From Bacteroidales bacterium (GTDB lineage: Bacteria > Bacteroidota > Bacteroidia > Bacteroidales > VadinHA17): a DNA stretch of 64,000 bases. A program made the position numbers and the translations under genes. The notes under the pieces are model-generated. The model ran no database searches. It saw nothing but the letters and a program-made list of their open reading frames with translations, and was not told the origin of the DNA. The DNA lies in the NCBI GenBank assembly GCA_022865305.1, contig JALHSP010000026.1, positions 234,808-298,807 of the forward strand, read 5' to 3'. Below, in pieces: positions 27,840-37,480 of the stretch; the first letter of the stretch is position 1, and every line of letters begins with the position of its first letter.

Positions 27840-30800
27840 TTAATGCAAAAATATAAAAAAACAGATAACTGCCGCATTAAATATCTGTTTTCGGAATTTA
27901 AGTTTCTCAAAAAACCTGACAACTTTTCCCAGCAGATCATAATAAAGTGCCAGATAAAGCAGTGACGTGCTAAGGAGTACCAGTACAATATTAAAAATAA
28001 AAGTGTCAGTTTTAATTCCGAAAATGTACTTTGACGGAGCATAAAAATGAGTTCTGAAACTCAGGAATCCTTTCCTGTCAGGATCAAGATAAACCGGATC
28101 TGTATTCTGTACCAGAGTATTATTATAGAGAAGGATTTTTTTCCGCTCATAGTACTTGGTAACAATTTCCTCAAGTTTATAATTGTAATAGTCATTCTGG
28201 AACCGGTTAAGCTCATCACTGTTCAGATTGTAAAACATATCCTTTCTGTCGCTAGCGGAATTTGATATTCTGCTGAATATTTCATCGAGTTTTTTCAGAT
28301 AAATGGCAGCAGAATCCGCCACTCGTGGATTGAATTTGTCAGGTGTAAGGTCATTAAGATATCTGAATTCCGGAATGGTGCTGACCTTTGAAATTCTTGT
28401 AAGTTCATTCTTCAGAAGGAGAAGCTTGCTGAATTGTCTGTTCGATCTGTCAGCCGGTAATTCTTCCCGGATAGCAGGATTATTAGCATAATCTCTGTAT
28501 TCCGCAAGAGTTGTTTCGAGAGCTTTATTCAATTCGGGTAACCTGTGCACTTTATTAAAATCAGCTTCACTGATCTTCTTTTGCAGGAGGTAAAAGGTTT
28601 CCTTTTCCCTGTTGTATTCGATTTTGCTGTATCTGTTATCCTTGAACTGAGAAACCATAAGCGCTTCATATGTCCATCGCGTCGGCATAAGCTCTGCTAT
28701 TACAGGTACCTTATCGACGTTTCCTATTTTTCTGTTAAGCTTATCAAACGGAAACATGGCTCCGCTGAGCACCATCATAGGAATTATCAGCAACGGGATA
28801 ACTATATATATTGTTATGGCTGAATTAAATGAAGCCGATATATTAAGTCCGAGCATATTAGCGCAAAATGATGTTGTAAAAAGAGCAAGCCAGTAATGGA
28901 AAAACATTCCCCTGATCCCCAGTATCGGATTTGCAATCATCAGAAACATGAAAGACTGAAGTGCAGAAATGAAAATAAGGATCGTTACCTTGGACAAAAG
29001 ATAACTGTTTCTGCTCAGGTTAAGAAAACGTTCCCTTTTAAGAATCTTCCTGTCGCGGTAAATCTCCTCTGCACTAATCGTAAGTCCCAGAAAAAGAGCA
29101 ACGATAAGACTCATAAAGATATAGATAGGGATATTCTCATTTTCGGCGAAAATATATATGTCTGAGTCAGGATCAGGAATATATCTTATTATAAACGAAA
29201 GAATAAATCCCAGGAGGGGAGCTTCCAGAAGAGTAATAATAACGTATTGACTATTAGCTAATTTGCTCCTGAAATCCCTTGCAAGATAGATCCGGAATTG
29301 TTTAAAGAATCCCGGTCTCTGCAGGTTTTTATGTGGTGGCTCTTTGACATCCGGGATCGGGACAAACGGATGCTTCTGTGAATAAATATTTGCCCACTCC
29401 TTCGGCTTTATTTTCCGTTTTTCGGTATATTTTCCAAATTCATCAACAACCTGTGTCTCGATGATATTAAAAATAGTTTCAGGATTCACATTGCCACACA
29501 AGGGACATTCCCCCTGAGTGGAATTTATCTGTGCATCAAGAGTCTTGAAATAAATCACTGTTTCAACAGGATTGCCGAAATATGCCATACATCCTTCCTG
29601 ATCGAGGATGAGGACTTTATCAAACATCTTGAATATTTCAGAAGAGGGCTGGTGAATTACCGTAAAAATAAGTTTCCCCTTCAGAGAGAGGTCCCTCAGA
29701 AGGTCCATAAGATTTTCAGAATCCCTGGAAGAAAGACCAGATGTTGGCTCATCAAGAAACAATACAGATGGTTCCCGTATAAGCTCCAGGGCAATATTCA
29801 GCCTCTTCCTTTGCCCGCCGCTGATCACTTTATTAAAAATGGAGCCTACTTTGAAATTCCTCTTTTCCAGCAGACCCAGGTTTAACAGGGTCTGATCAAC
29901 GATTGAAGTCAGCTCTTCCCTGGGTTTATCTTTAAAACACTGACAGGCAGCGAAATACAGGTTTTCAAAGACAGTAAGGTCTTCAATCAGCAGATCATCC
30001 TGCGGAACATAACCCATTACTCCCTCCAGTGCAGCATTATCCTTTATAACATCAAGTCCGTTGATCTTTACTGTACCGCTGTTTGGCTTTTCTATACCAC
30101 ACAGAAGATTCAGCATCGTTGTCTTGCCCGAGCCGCTTGAACCCAGAATACCAACAAGCTTACCTTCCTCAACAGAAAAGTTGATGTTTTCTACTGCAAC
30201 ATTGCCCTCAATGAAAAAATAAGTCAGGTTTTCTACTGTAAATGAAAGCTTATGGATAATGAGGTCAGAAAGAAACCTGGAACTTATGTCACTATAGTAA
30301 ATTGCATGACCCTGGGATGATTTTACTGAACTTCCCTTTGCAAAGGTATAAACAGTGCCGGAATTAATCGGCAGCCCGTTAAGATAAAGCTGGTCCCTGG
30401 AGATGTACTTCAGAAAATACATGTCAACACTGGCAACTCTTAAAAAGAAAATAAGAGTATCCTGATATCCGGTTGCCATCCTGTCACATATTTTACACTC
30501 TTCTTCTCCGGGTTTTAAAACAAGTAATGAAGGATTTTTAAGATTCTCCGGATTATTATTTTTAACGAACTGTTCTACTGATGCAAATTCTCCCTGTGAT
30601 ATTTTAAAGACTTCGGCTACTGTATTTATTATGTTCATTCTCTGGAGGGGGAACTGTTTGTCGGCATTCACCAGTTCATACAACCTCATAAGAACCACTA
30701 TTTTCTGATTCTGGTTAAGGGTGTGGTTTATTTTTTTGCATATCCCGAGGATCTTAACAGAGTCTTTTACAGACGGGGCGACGGAAACCCTGGTTTTAGG

Positions 30801-30983
30801 TCTCTTCACCACAGGCCCTGCATGCTCATCAAAGAGAGCAAGATATTCATTAACAGTCTCTTTGGTCAGTTGCTTATTCAGAAAATCGGAAATATATTCA
30901 CGTTCATGAATAAGAATGCCCACATTCTGCTTAACGATAAGCGCAAATAATTCCATCAGGGCTTTTAGTATCTCTTCACTCAT
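27840..30983 (-). CDS. ABCG-like ABC transporter with TerB-like and FHA-like N-terminal regions
   Basis: 1047 residues. Residues of about 1-145 look like a TerB-type helical domain. Residues of about 160-245 resemble an FHA-like beta domain (VASVDMYFLKYISRDQLYLNG), with a CKIC pair near 163-166. The ATPase follows: Walker A GSSGSGKTT (about 281-289), signature ISGGQRKR (about 387-394), Walker B VLFLDEPTSG, and the H-loop in VIHQPSSEIFKMFDK. This ATPase-then-membrane order is ABCG/White-like. A CPLC pair (about 493-496) precedes the ABC2-type transmembrane segment, which is interrupted by a large soluble stretch before the last helix. A paralogue lies at 59689-62784. The substrate is unknown. 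The flippase-like gene upstream is 48 bases away and a lipoprotein gene follows at 16 bases. Confidence 0.85.
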   Translation of the reverse strand: MSEEILKALMELFALIVKQNVGILIHEREYISDFLNKQLTKETVNEYLALFDEHAGPVVKRPKTRVSVAPSVKDSVKILGICKKINHTLNQNQKIVVLMRLYELVNADKQFPLQRMNIINTVAEVFKISQGEFASVEQFVKNNNPENLKNPSLLVLKPGEEECKICDRMATGYQDTLIFFLRVASVDMYFLKYISRDQLYLNGLPINSGTVYTFAKGSSVKSSQGHAIYYSDISSRFLSDLIIHKLSFTVENLTYFFIEGNVAVENINFSVEEGKLVGILGSSGSGKTTMLNLLCGIEKPNSGTVKINGLDVIKDNAALEGVMGYVPQDDLLIEDLTVFENLYFAACQCFKDKPREELTSIVDQTLLNLGLLEKRNFKVGSIFNKVISGGQRKRLNIALELIREPSVLFLDEPTSGLSSRDSENLMDLLRDLSLKGKLIFTVIHQPSSEIFKMFDKVLILDQEGCMAYFGNPVETVIYFKTLDAQINSTQGECPLCGNVNPETIFNIIETQVVDEFGKYTEKRKIKPKEWANIYSQKHPFVPIPDVKEPPHKNLQRPGFFKQFRIYLARDFRSKLANSQYVIITLLEAPLLGFILSFIIRYIPDPDSDIYIFAENENIPIYIFMSLIVALFLGLTISAEEIYRDRKILKRERFLNLSRNSYLLSKVTILIFISALQSFMFLMIANPILGIRGMFFHYWLALFTTSFCANMLGLNISASFNSAITIYIVIPLLIIPMMVLSGAMFPFDKLNRKIGNVDKVPVIAELMPTRWTYEALMVSQFKDNRYSKIEYNREKETFYLLQKKISEADFNKVHRLPELNKALETTLAEYRDYANNPAIREELPADRSNRQFSKLLLLKNELTRISKVSTIPEFRYLNDLTPDKFNPRVADSAAIYLKKLDEIFSRISNSASDRKDMFYNLNSDELNRFQNDYYNYKLEEIVTKYYERKKILLYNNTLVQNTDPVYLDPDRKGFLSFRTHFYAPSKYIFGIKTDTFIFNIVLVLLSTSLLYLALYYDLLGKVVRFFEKLKFRKQIFNAAVICFFIFLH

Positions 30984-31031
30984 AAAATGGTTGTGAAATG
31001 TTCCGTGTGAGAAAAAACTAAGGTATAAAAA

Positions 31032-32117
31032 CTATTTCTTTTTAGTTAATGGCTTGACAAATTTTCTCTGAATCCATCCAGGAACGATTGATGCTCCTAT
31101 TATCAGATAGGGATAATAGGTGATAATTCTCCAGATGATGGCAACAGCAAGAGCAATACTTAATGCGTACGCAGGATCGGCCGGAATGGCATCTGAGATA
31201 TATCGTCCCAGGATCAGCTCTGCAAAACCACTGCCTCCGGGTGTTGGAAGTATTATCATTATTATCCAGGTTACAAGCTGCCTGGCAAATATCAGGAAAT
31301 GGTCACTGACTGCAAAAAATGCAACAAGTATTGCGTTTACAACCCAGTATCTTGATGTCCACGACAGGAATGTTGCCGTAAAAGCTTTTACCCAGAATGA
31401 AAATGGCTGTTTTTTTAATTCATGAGAGCTATCCACAATATCGTTTCCGGCTTTTACAGCAGATTCTTTCCATCTTCTTAAAAAGGGAAGCCTGAAAAAA
31501 TAAATAATTGTCTGCCTTATCTTATCCGGATTTATAAAAAGTCCATAACCAACAAGCATCACCCATGCAAGAATGATCAGATACCCGATTATGGCGACGA
31601 TTATAAGGTTATTCAGAAAGGCGATACCGGTTCCCTGGAGGGAGGTTGTGAACAGAATCTTCCCTCCGACGATAAGCAGGATGAGCGGGAACATAATGAC
31701 AAAATAGAGCTCGTCAAGAAATGATGTTGCAAGAACTACTGCTGTGCTTCTTCCGACAGATATTCCTTCTTTATGGACAAAGACCACGGCAACAGCAGTC
31801 CCGCCGACTGTCGAAGGAGTTATTGCAGATGTAAATTCCCAGAGCATAATAACCCTGAATGCCTGTATCCAGGTGAGATCTTTTTCGGTAAGGATCCTTA
31901 TTCTGATCATATATCCAAGGTCTCTGCCAAGCATGCAACACCAGGCAATAAACAGCCAGAAAACAGAATTCCAGGTAAAGTGAAGCTTGCTTAAGACATC
32001 GACTTTAATTTCTTTTAAAATAAACCACGCAACCACAGCCAGACCTATTATAACAGGTATAATAATCCTCGCAGGTTTCAGTCTGCGTACAAGATCATAA
32101 TGACTGTCGTTTGTCAT
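31032..32117 (-). CDS. Flippase-like membrane protein (LPG_synthase_TM family)
   Basis: 361 residues with about eight transmembrane helices. Recognised from the pattern of the lysylphosphatidylglycerol-synthase membrane domain: RDLGYMIRIRIL, LWEFTSAITPSTVGGTAVAV and the late LPTPGGSGFAELIL block. Proteins with only this domain lack the aminoacyl-transferase half and have been linked to lipid or polyprenyl-linked substrate flipping or membrane glycolipid synthesis. The ATG at 32117 was chosen; a TTG three bases upstream is also in frame. It lies between the S9 peptidase gene (59-base gap) and the ABC transporter gene. Confidence 0.85.
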   Translation of the reverse strand: MTNDSHYDLVRRLKPARIIIPVIIGLAVVAWFILKEIKVDVLSKLHFTWNSVFWLFIAWCCMLGRDLGYMIRIRILTEKDLTWIQAFRVIMLWEFTSAITPSTVGGTAVAVVFVHKEGISVGRSTAVVLATSFLDELYFVIMFPLILLIVGGKILFTTSLQGTGIAFLNNLIIVAIIGYLIILAWVMLVGYGLFINPDKIRQTIIYFFRLPFLRRWKESAVKAGNDIVDSSHELKKQPFSFWVKAFTATFLSWTSRYWVVNAILVAFFAVSDHFLIFARQLVTWIIMIILPTPGGSGFAELILGRYISDAIPADPAYALSIALAVAIIWRIITYYPYLIIGASIVPGWIQRKFVKPLTKKK

Positions 32118-32176
32118 CAATAATGAGATAATTACCTTTCAGCAAGATATAGTGTAAGAAACGGATCCTTGTATTA

Positions 32177-34891
32177 TTATTTTTTCTCTGTTGCTTTTTC
32201 TTCTTCTATTTTCTTTTCAAGATATTTTTTCCCCTTCAGGATCCATTCACCTGGTTTTTCTCCGAGAAGGTAGTGATTGAAAAATTCATTTACTTTCTTA
32301 GTATAATCAAGCTGGTTTTCCTTTTTGGCAAGCGAATGATTTTCAGCATCATAAACAAGCATTATATATGGTTTTTCCATTCTTCGCATAGTTGTGAACA
32401 TTTCGATTCCCTGATGCCAGTCAACGGCCCCATCGCTGGTGCCGAAAGCTACCAGGAGAGGTGTTTTGATACTTTGTGCCTGGAACATCGGAGAATTAGC
32501 CATGTACTCTTCCATCTGGAGCCACCATGGTTCCCTGAGCCGTCCCTGGGATATTTCAAAAATATTCTGATTGGGACTCCCGGTATTCCAGTAGATCTCA
32601 TTATACATACTTATCATATTTATGAGAGGAGCCCCGGCCACTGCGGCGGAAAATAATTCAGTCTGGGTTATTATGAAACTTGTCTGGTAAGCGCCCCAGC
32701 TGTGTCCCATTATCCCGATCTTCTTTTCATCAATCATTCCTGTTTTTAGAACCTCTTCAACGGCGGGAACGACACAATTAACTGCAGATTCCCCGGGATG
32801 ATTTGTTTTATAGACAATATCAGGCTGGAAAATAAAATATCCCTGGCTTGTATAATTTGTGGTATTGTACGAGCTCCTTGGTGAAGGGCTTACATAATAA
32901 TTTAGAACACTGGATCTGATTTCATAAATATAAACAATCATGGGATACTTTTTCCCCGGCTCATATTTTGCAGGATAGAAGAGAGCTCCCTGTAACGCTT
33001 TACCATCACGGTTTGTAAAATTTACAAGCTCGCTTTTCCCCCATGCAAATTTAGCCTGCTGGGGATTTGTATCTGAAATCTTTTGCGGATTTGTGAATGA
33101 ACCTGATGTCCTGTATACATTTGGCGAAACTGAATATGTTTCAGATCTGTATACAAAGAATTCCGATTTTTCCGCTTTCCTGAGTCCTGAAACTGCTTTA
33201 TTCTCAAAGATCAATTTCTCAAATTTATTTTTGACAGTCAGCCTGTAGTATCCTGATTCTTTTGTCAGATCGCCGAAGGCTGAAAAGTAAAGATCTTTTG
33301 TCCCGTCAATGTACGGAAATTCATAATCAACCTTGTTAAACCTGAAAATGGTTTTATTTTCCTTCCCGCTGGTGAGTCGTACAGGTTTGGAACCATCCAT
33401 ACTGATCTTCCAGACGTCGTACTCATCATAAACTAATAATGCCTTGTCATTTTTGAACCAGCCACCATTTCCAAACGGAGGTTTAACATCCAGCGGACTG
33501 TCATCCCGTGTGTTCCAGAATACTGATTCTATATCCTTAGTAAGATTTATATGAGTGTCTTTGTAAATATCATAAACCCACCAGTTCTTATCTTTAAAAT
33601 AGAGCACATATTTTCCTGCTGCTGATGATCCGTACAAAGAAGTAAAACTGCTTAAAATAAGTTTCTTACTTCCAGTAGATGAATTGACAATGTAATAATC
33701 ATAGGTAGGCTGTCTGAAAGCAGGTTTATAGGGTGTATCATCGGAGATAATAACATTATGGCCATCACCGGTTATTGTAGCCCGTCTGATCGTGTCATCG
33801 GTTATTTTCACAATGCTGTTTTTATCGGGATTCCAGGCAAACAGATATGTGAAATTTTTATCAGTGGTGTAAGTGTTTTTTTGCCGTGGCTGAATAGGAT
33901 CATCTTTCCAGTGCCAGATATCAACTCCGGGAATTTTTGGTGCGTCAGCTGCTTTCTTTTCCTTTTTCTCCTTTTTGGTCCAGTCAAAGGTACCGAAATA
34001 AAGAATCTTGTAATCATCTGATATCGAAGGTCTGTAAGTCTCTTTAATGTACATTCCCCGGGGAAAGGAGGTATCTGATGAAGGATTATAGCTTTTTATT
34101 TCGGGTTTTGTGTATATATTCCTGAGTGTAAAGACAATATGATTTTCTTCAACATAGCTAGTATCAGAATATGCTTTTAAGAACATGAGGACATTTCCTT
34201 CTCTTTCCCAGACCAGGTTTCTGTAAACAGAAGTATCATTGCTAAGGAAGGAGATATTATAATTATCCAGATTCATAAGTTCCACGCCATTCCCCTTTTT
34301 GTTTTCGGCGCTTGTGATATAGGCAAGCCTGTTCCCGGGTTTATTTACCGAGAACTCTGAAATATTCCCGATATTTTTAGTGGTACCCGTTTTCAGATTA
34401 TGAATGAATATATCCTTTGTCTTGCTGTCGTTTGCATATCCGCTCATTATAAGATGATTAGCATCTTTTGTGAAAACAAAGGATTCGGTATTGTCGAAAA
34501 TCCTGACTGTCCCTGATTCCAGGTTCAACAGCCTGGTTTTGTATTTAACGGGCTTTTTCTGTTCAGTCATTTTTTCGACCTGTTTTTCACTGAAACCAAT
34601 TCTCGATGCTGCCCACTTTGAGTCTGATGAAAATATATTGCCTGAAGAAAGAGGATATTTATATAACTTTGATGTTGAGGCATTTTTTATATACAGAGTA
34701 TCATCACCGTCTACGAGTGAGATAGTCCAGCTTACCCATGTACCCTCATTAGAAATAGAGTAAGTGCCGAGATTCTGCCACTTAGCATAATCTTTGGTAG
34801 TAATGGATGGAAGAGTATCCTGGGCTGAGGTAAGGGAACAGAAAACAACCAGGAAAAATCCTGGTGAGAAGAATCTTAATAATTTATTCAT
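32177..34891 (-). CDS. Prolyl oligopeptidase-family (S9) serine peptidase
   Basis: 904 residues with a signal peptide (about 1-23). Residues of about 40-620 are a beta-propeller-like region rich in short WD-type beta repeats. The C-terminal 250 residues are an alpha/beta-hydrolase with the nucleophile elbow GHSWGAY (Ser near 731), the acid in AFGTSDGAVDWHQG and the His in DAENHSL. These are the S9 dipeptidyl-aminopeptidase/acylaminoacyl-peptidase hallmarks. It is probably periplasmic and cleaves short peptides. It is the first gene of the minus-strand cluster, with a TATATTTG box at 34933-34940. Confidence 0.9.
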   Translation of the reverse strand: MNKLLRFFSPGFFLVVFCSLTSAQDTLPSITTKDYAKWQNLGTYSISNEGTWVSWTISLVDGDDTLYIKNASTSKLYKYPLSSGNIFSSDSKWAASRIGFSEKQVEKMTEQKKPVKYKTRLLNLESGTVRIFDNTESFVFTKDANHLIMSGYANDSKTKDIFIHNLKTGTTKNIGNISEFSVNKPGNRLAYITSAENKKGNGVELMNLDNYNISFLSNDTSVYRNLVWEREGNVLMFLKAYSDTSYVEENHIVFTLRNIYTKPEIKSYNPSSDTSFPRGMYIKETYRPSISDDYKILYFGTFDWTKKEKKEKKAADAPKIPGVDIWHWKDDPIQPRQKNTYTTDKNFTYLFAWNPDKNSIVKITDDTIRRATITGDGHNVIISDDTPYKPAFRQPTYDYYIVNSSTGSKKLILSSFTSLYGSSAAGKYVLYFKDKNWWVYDIYKDTHINLTKDIESVFWNTRDDSPLDVKPPFGNGGWFKNDKALLVYDEYDVWKISMDGSKPVRLTSGKENKTIFRFNKVDYEFPYIDGTKDLYFSAFGDLTKESGYYRLTVKNKFEKLIFENKAVSGLRKAEKSEFFVYRSETYSVSPNVYRTSGSFTNPQKISDTNPQQAKFAWGKSELVNFTNRDGKALQGALFYPAKYEPGKKYPMIVYIYEIRSSVLNYYVSPSPRSSYNTTNYTSQGYFIFQPDIVYKTNHPGESAVNCVVPAVEEVLKTGMIDEKKIGIMGHSWGAYQTSFIITQTELFSAAVAGAPLINMISMYNEIYWNTGSPNQNIFEISQGRLREPWWLQMEEYMANSPMFQAQSIKTPLLVAFGTSDGAVDWHQGIEMFTTMRRMEKPYIMLVYDAENHSLAKKENQLDYTKKVNEFFNHYLLGEKPGEWILKGKKYLEKKIEEEKATEKK

Positions 34892-34932
34892 AAGGGAGGT
34901 TTATTGAATTTTGAAAAAATAAAAAAATATAT

Positions 34933-34940
34933 CAAATATA
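34933..34940 (-). promoter_or_regulatory. Candidate -7 box for the S9 peptidase cluster
   Basis: Minus-strand TATATTTG fits TAnnTTTG and lies about 42 bases before the S9 ATG, in the 91-base divergent gap with the GH2 gene. No -33 element is clear. Confidence 0.35.
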
Positions 34941-34982
34941 GTTTATTTTAGACATCTGGTTTTATCCTAAATAGTTGTTATT

Positions 34983-37421
34983 ATGGCAAAAAAGATTTTC
35001 CGCTTATTGACACTGATGATTGCATATTTATTAATCTGCAGTAATGTTTTCGGACAGCTGGCCGAAAGAAATATCATGAACTTCAATTTCGACTGGAAAT
35101 TTTACAAGGGCGATATTCAGGATGGTCAGAATCCGGATATTGATGATTCAGACTGGCGTTTACTTGATCTTCCGCATGACTGGAGCATAGAAGGTCCTTT
35201 CAGTAAAGAGAATTCAAGCTGCACCGGTTATCTCCCCGGAGGTATCGGATGGTACAGAAAGTCCTTTGTCATTCCCAATAGTGAAAAAAGGAGGAAGGTG
35301 TACATCAGCTTTGATGGCATATATAATAACAGTGAAGTCTGGATAAACGGTGCTTTCCTGGGTAAAAGGCCAAATGGGTATATTTCATTTCAATATGACC
35401 TTACACCGTACATAAAATATGGAAAGGAAAACCTTATTGCTGTCAAAGTTGATCATACGCTTGCAGGTGATTCCCGATGGTATACCGGTTCCGGGATTTA
35501 CAGGGATGTAAGGATTATCACAACCTCACCGGTTCATATCGGGCAATGGGGTGTTTATTGTTCATCTCCTGAAATAACACGCGAAAAAGCTACGCTGTCA
35601 GTTGAGGTTAATCTTGTAAATGAATCTTCAAAAGAAATTACTGCGTGGGTGATTAATTACCTTCTTTTCGGAAAAGATACAATCGGGACAGGGAATCAGA
35701 AGGTGACTCTAAACCAATCATCGGTTAAAACAGTTACACAGGAAATTGAAGTAAAAAATCCGAAATTATGGGATATTGATGATCCTAATTTATACACACT
35801 TGTTACTATATTAAAAAATAAGAAAACCATTGATAATGTCACTACTCCTGTTGGTTTCAGGACTATCAGGTTTGATGCGAACAAGGGCTTTTTCCTGAAT
35901 GGCAGGAATATGAAACTGAAAGGCATCTGCATGCACCATGATGCCGGGACTCTTGGTGCTGCAGTTCCCCGCGAAGAAATAGCACGACGGCTGGATATCT
36001 TAAAAGAGCTTGGATGCAATGCCATTCGTACAAGCCACAATCCTTTCTCTCCGGATTTCCTGGAATTATGTGATATGAAAGGATTCCTTGTCATAGGTGA
36101 AGCATTCGATGAGTGGGAGCTTCCGAAGAAGAAATGGCTTGAAGGATGGAATGTCGGCACCCCGGGGAAACAGGGCTATGCAGCAGATTTTAAGGAATGG
36201 GCAAAAACCGATCTTAAAGATTTTATCCTGAGGGACCGTAACCATCCTTCAATTATTATATGGAGCATTGGTAATGAGGTGGATTATCCAAACGATCCAT
36301 ACACACACCAGATTCTTAATACAGAAGCCAATCCCCAGACATGGGTAAAATTCAGTGAAACACTTCCGCATGCTGACAGGCTTGGAGTCGTTGCCAGGGA
36401 GCTTGTTACTGTAATAAAAGAGCTTGATAATACACGGCCTGTTACAGCAGGACTTGCTTCTGCTCTTATGTCGAATGAGACCGGTTATGCTGATGCTCTT
36501 GATGTTGCCGGTTATAATTACCAGGAATTCAGGTATGAACCTGATCACAAAAAATACCCCGACAGGCCGCTTTATGGAAGCGAAAACGGTATGACGCTTG
36601 AAATGTGGAATTATGTTGCAGATAATGATTATGTCATGGGGCAGTTTCTCTGGACTGGTTTTGAATACCTTGGTGAGGCAGGACGATTCCCGATGCGCTC
36701 AAATACTGCCGGCATTATTGATCTTGGTGGCAACAAAAAGCCTGAATTCTTTTTCCGGCAGAGCCTCTGGAGCGATAAACCGATGGTTTTCCTGGGTACC
36801 TCTGACCGTCTTACAGACAGAGATCCTGTTAACCTTTGGTCTCATAAAAGAGTGGAGCCTCTCTGGAATTATAAAGAAGGACAAAATATTAGCGTTAATG
36901 CATTCTCTAATTGTGAGGAAGTTGAATTGTTTCTCAACAACAAATCCCTGGGAACCGCGAAAATGGCGGATTTTCAGAACAGGACTATTTCATGGGATGT
37001 GCCGTTTGAGAATGGGACTTTAAGAGCTGTTGCAAAAAACGGAGGGAAAGAAGTTGCGTCATATGAATTGAAAACAACCGGATCTCCCGTCACAATAACA
37101 GCCAGATGTGATAAGAAATCTCTGAAAGCTGACAGGCAGGATCTGGCTCATGTTTTTATAAACATCTGCGACGAAGAGGGGAATACAGTCTACTCTGCTG
37201 ACAACGAAATAACATGTGAAATAACCGGGCCGGTAAAGCTTCTGGGAATGGAGGATTCCAATCCTTCAAATATTGAAGACTATAAAGACAATAAGCAGCA
37301 TACGTTTCACGGGAAATTGCTGATCTATCTTCAGGCAACGGATAAAGTCGGAAAAGTAACAATTAAATTATCCTCCCCGGGACTGAATGATGAGATTATT
37401 GAATTGAACGTGACGGATTGA
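34983..37421 (+). CDS. Glycoside hydrolase family 2 (beta-galactosidase-like)
   Basis: 812 residues with a signal peptide ending at NVFGQ. The GH2 order is present: sugar-binding beta-sandwich (WRLLDLPHDWSIEG, GGIGWYRKSF), immunoglobulin-like domain, then the TIM barrel with the acid/base Glu in WSIGNEVDYP (Glu432) and the nucleophile Glu in LYGSENGMTLE (Glu534). A C-terminal beta domain follows (DUF4982-like and an Ig-like tail). Members act as beta-galactosidases, beta-glucuronidases or related exo-enzymes; specificity is not evident. It is the first of several carbohydrate genes in 35-46.6 kb and converges with a GMP-synthase-like gene. Confidence 0.9.
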   Translation: MAKKIFRLLTLMIAYLLICSNVFGQLAERNIMNFNFDWKFYKGDIQDGQNPDIDDSDWRLLDLPHDWSIEGPFSKENSSCTGYLPGGIGWYRKSFVIPNSEKRRKVYISFDGIYNNSEVWINGAFLGKRPNGYISFQYDLTPYIKYGKENLIAVKVDHTLAGDSRWYTGSGIYRDVRIITTSPVHIGQWGVYCSSPEITREKATLSVEVNLVNESSKEITAWVINYLLFGKDTIGTGNQKVTLNQSSVKTVTQEIEVKNPKLWDIDDPNLYTLVTILKNKKTIDNVTTPVGFRTIRFDANKGFFLNGRNMKLKGICMHHDAGTLGAAVPREEIARRLDILKELGCNAIRTSHNPFSPDFLELCDMKGFLVIGEAFDEWELPKKKWLEGWNVGTPGKQGYAADFKEWAKTDLKDFILRDRNHPSIIIWSIGNEVDYPNDPYTHQILNTEANPQTWVKFSETLPHADRLGVVARELVTVIKELDNTRPVTAGLASALMSNETGYADALDVAGYNYQEFRYEPDHKKYPDRPLYGSENGMTLEMWNYVADNDYVMGQFLWTGFEYLGEAGRFPMRSNTAGIIDLGGNKKPEFFFRQSLWSDKPMVFLGTSDRLTDRDPVNLWSHKRVEPLWNYKEGQNISVNAFSNCEEVELFLNNKSLGTAKMADFQNRTISWDVPFENGTLRAVAKNGGKEVASYELKTTGSPVTITARCDKKSLKADRQDLAHVFINICDEEGNTVYSADNEITCEITGPVKLLGMEDSNPSNIEDYKDNKQHTFHGKLLIYLQATDKVGKVTIKLSSPGLNDEIIELNVTD

Positions 37422-37444
37422 TTGAATGATGTTAAAATATTGTC

Positions 37445-37472
37445 GTAGCGACAGGATGCATCCTGTCGCTAC
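37445..37472. terminator. 28-bp perfect palindrome between convergent genes
   Basis: GTAGCGACAGGATG followed by its exact reverse complement CATCCTGTCGCTAC, with no spacer, then a T-rich run (ATTTATTTTT). It lies between the stops of the GH2 gene (plus) and the GMP-synthase-like gene (minus). It would act as a bidirectional terminator in RNA, but the perfect symmetry also resembles dispersed palindromic repeats. Confidence 0.7.
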
Positions 37473-37480
37473 ATTTATTT

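Noticed and set aside
27824..28042. Upstream extension of the lipoprotein frame into the ABC transporter gene.
   Set aside because: It would place the signal peptide internally; GTG at 27823 gives a clean lipoprotein start 16 bases after the transporter stop.
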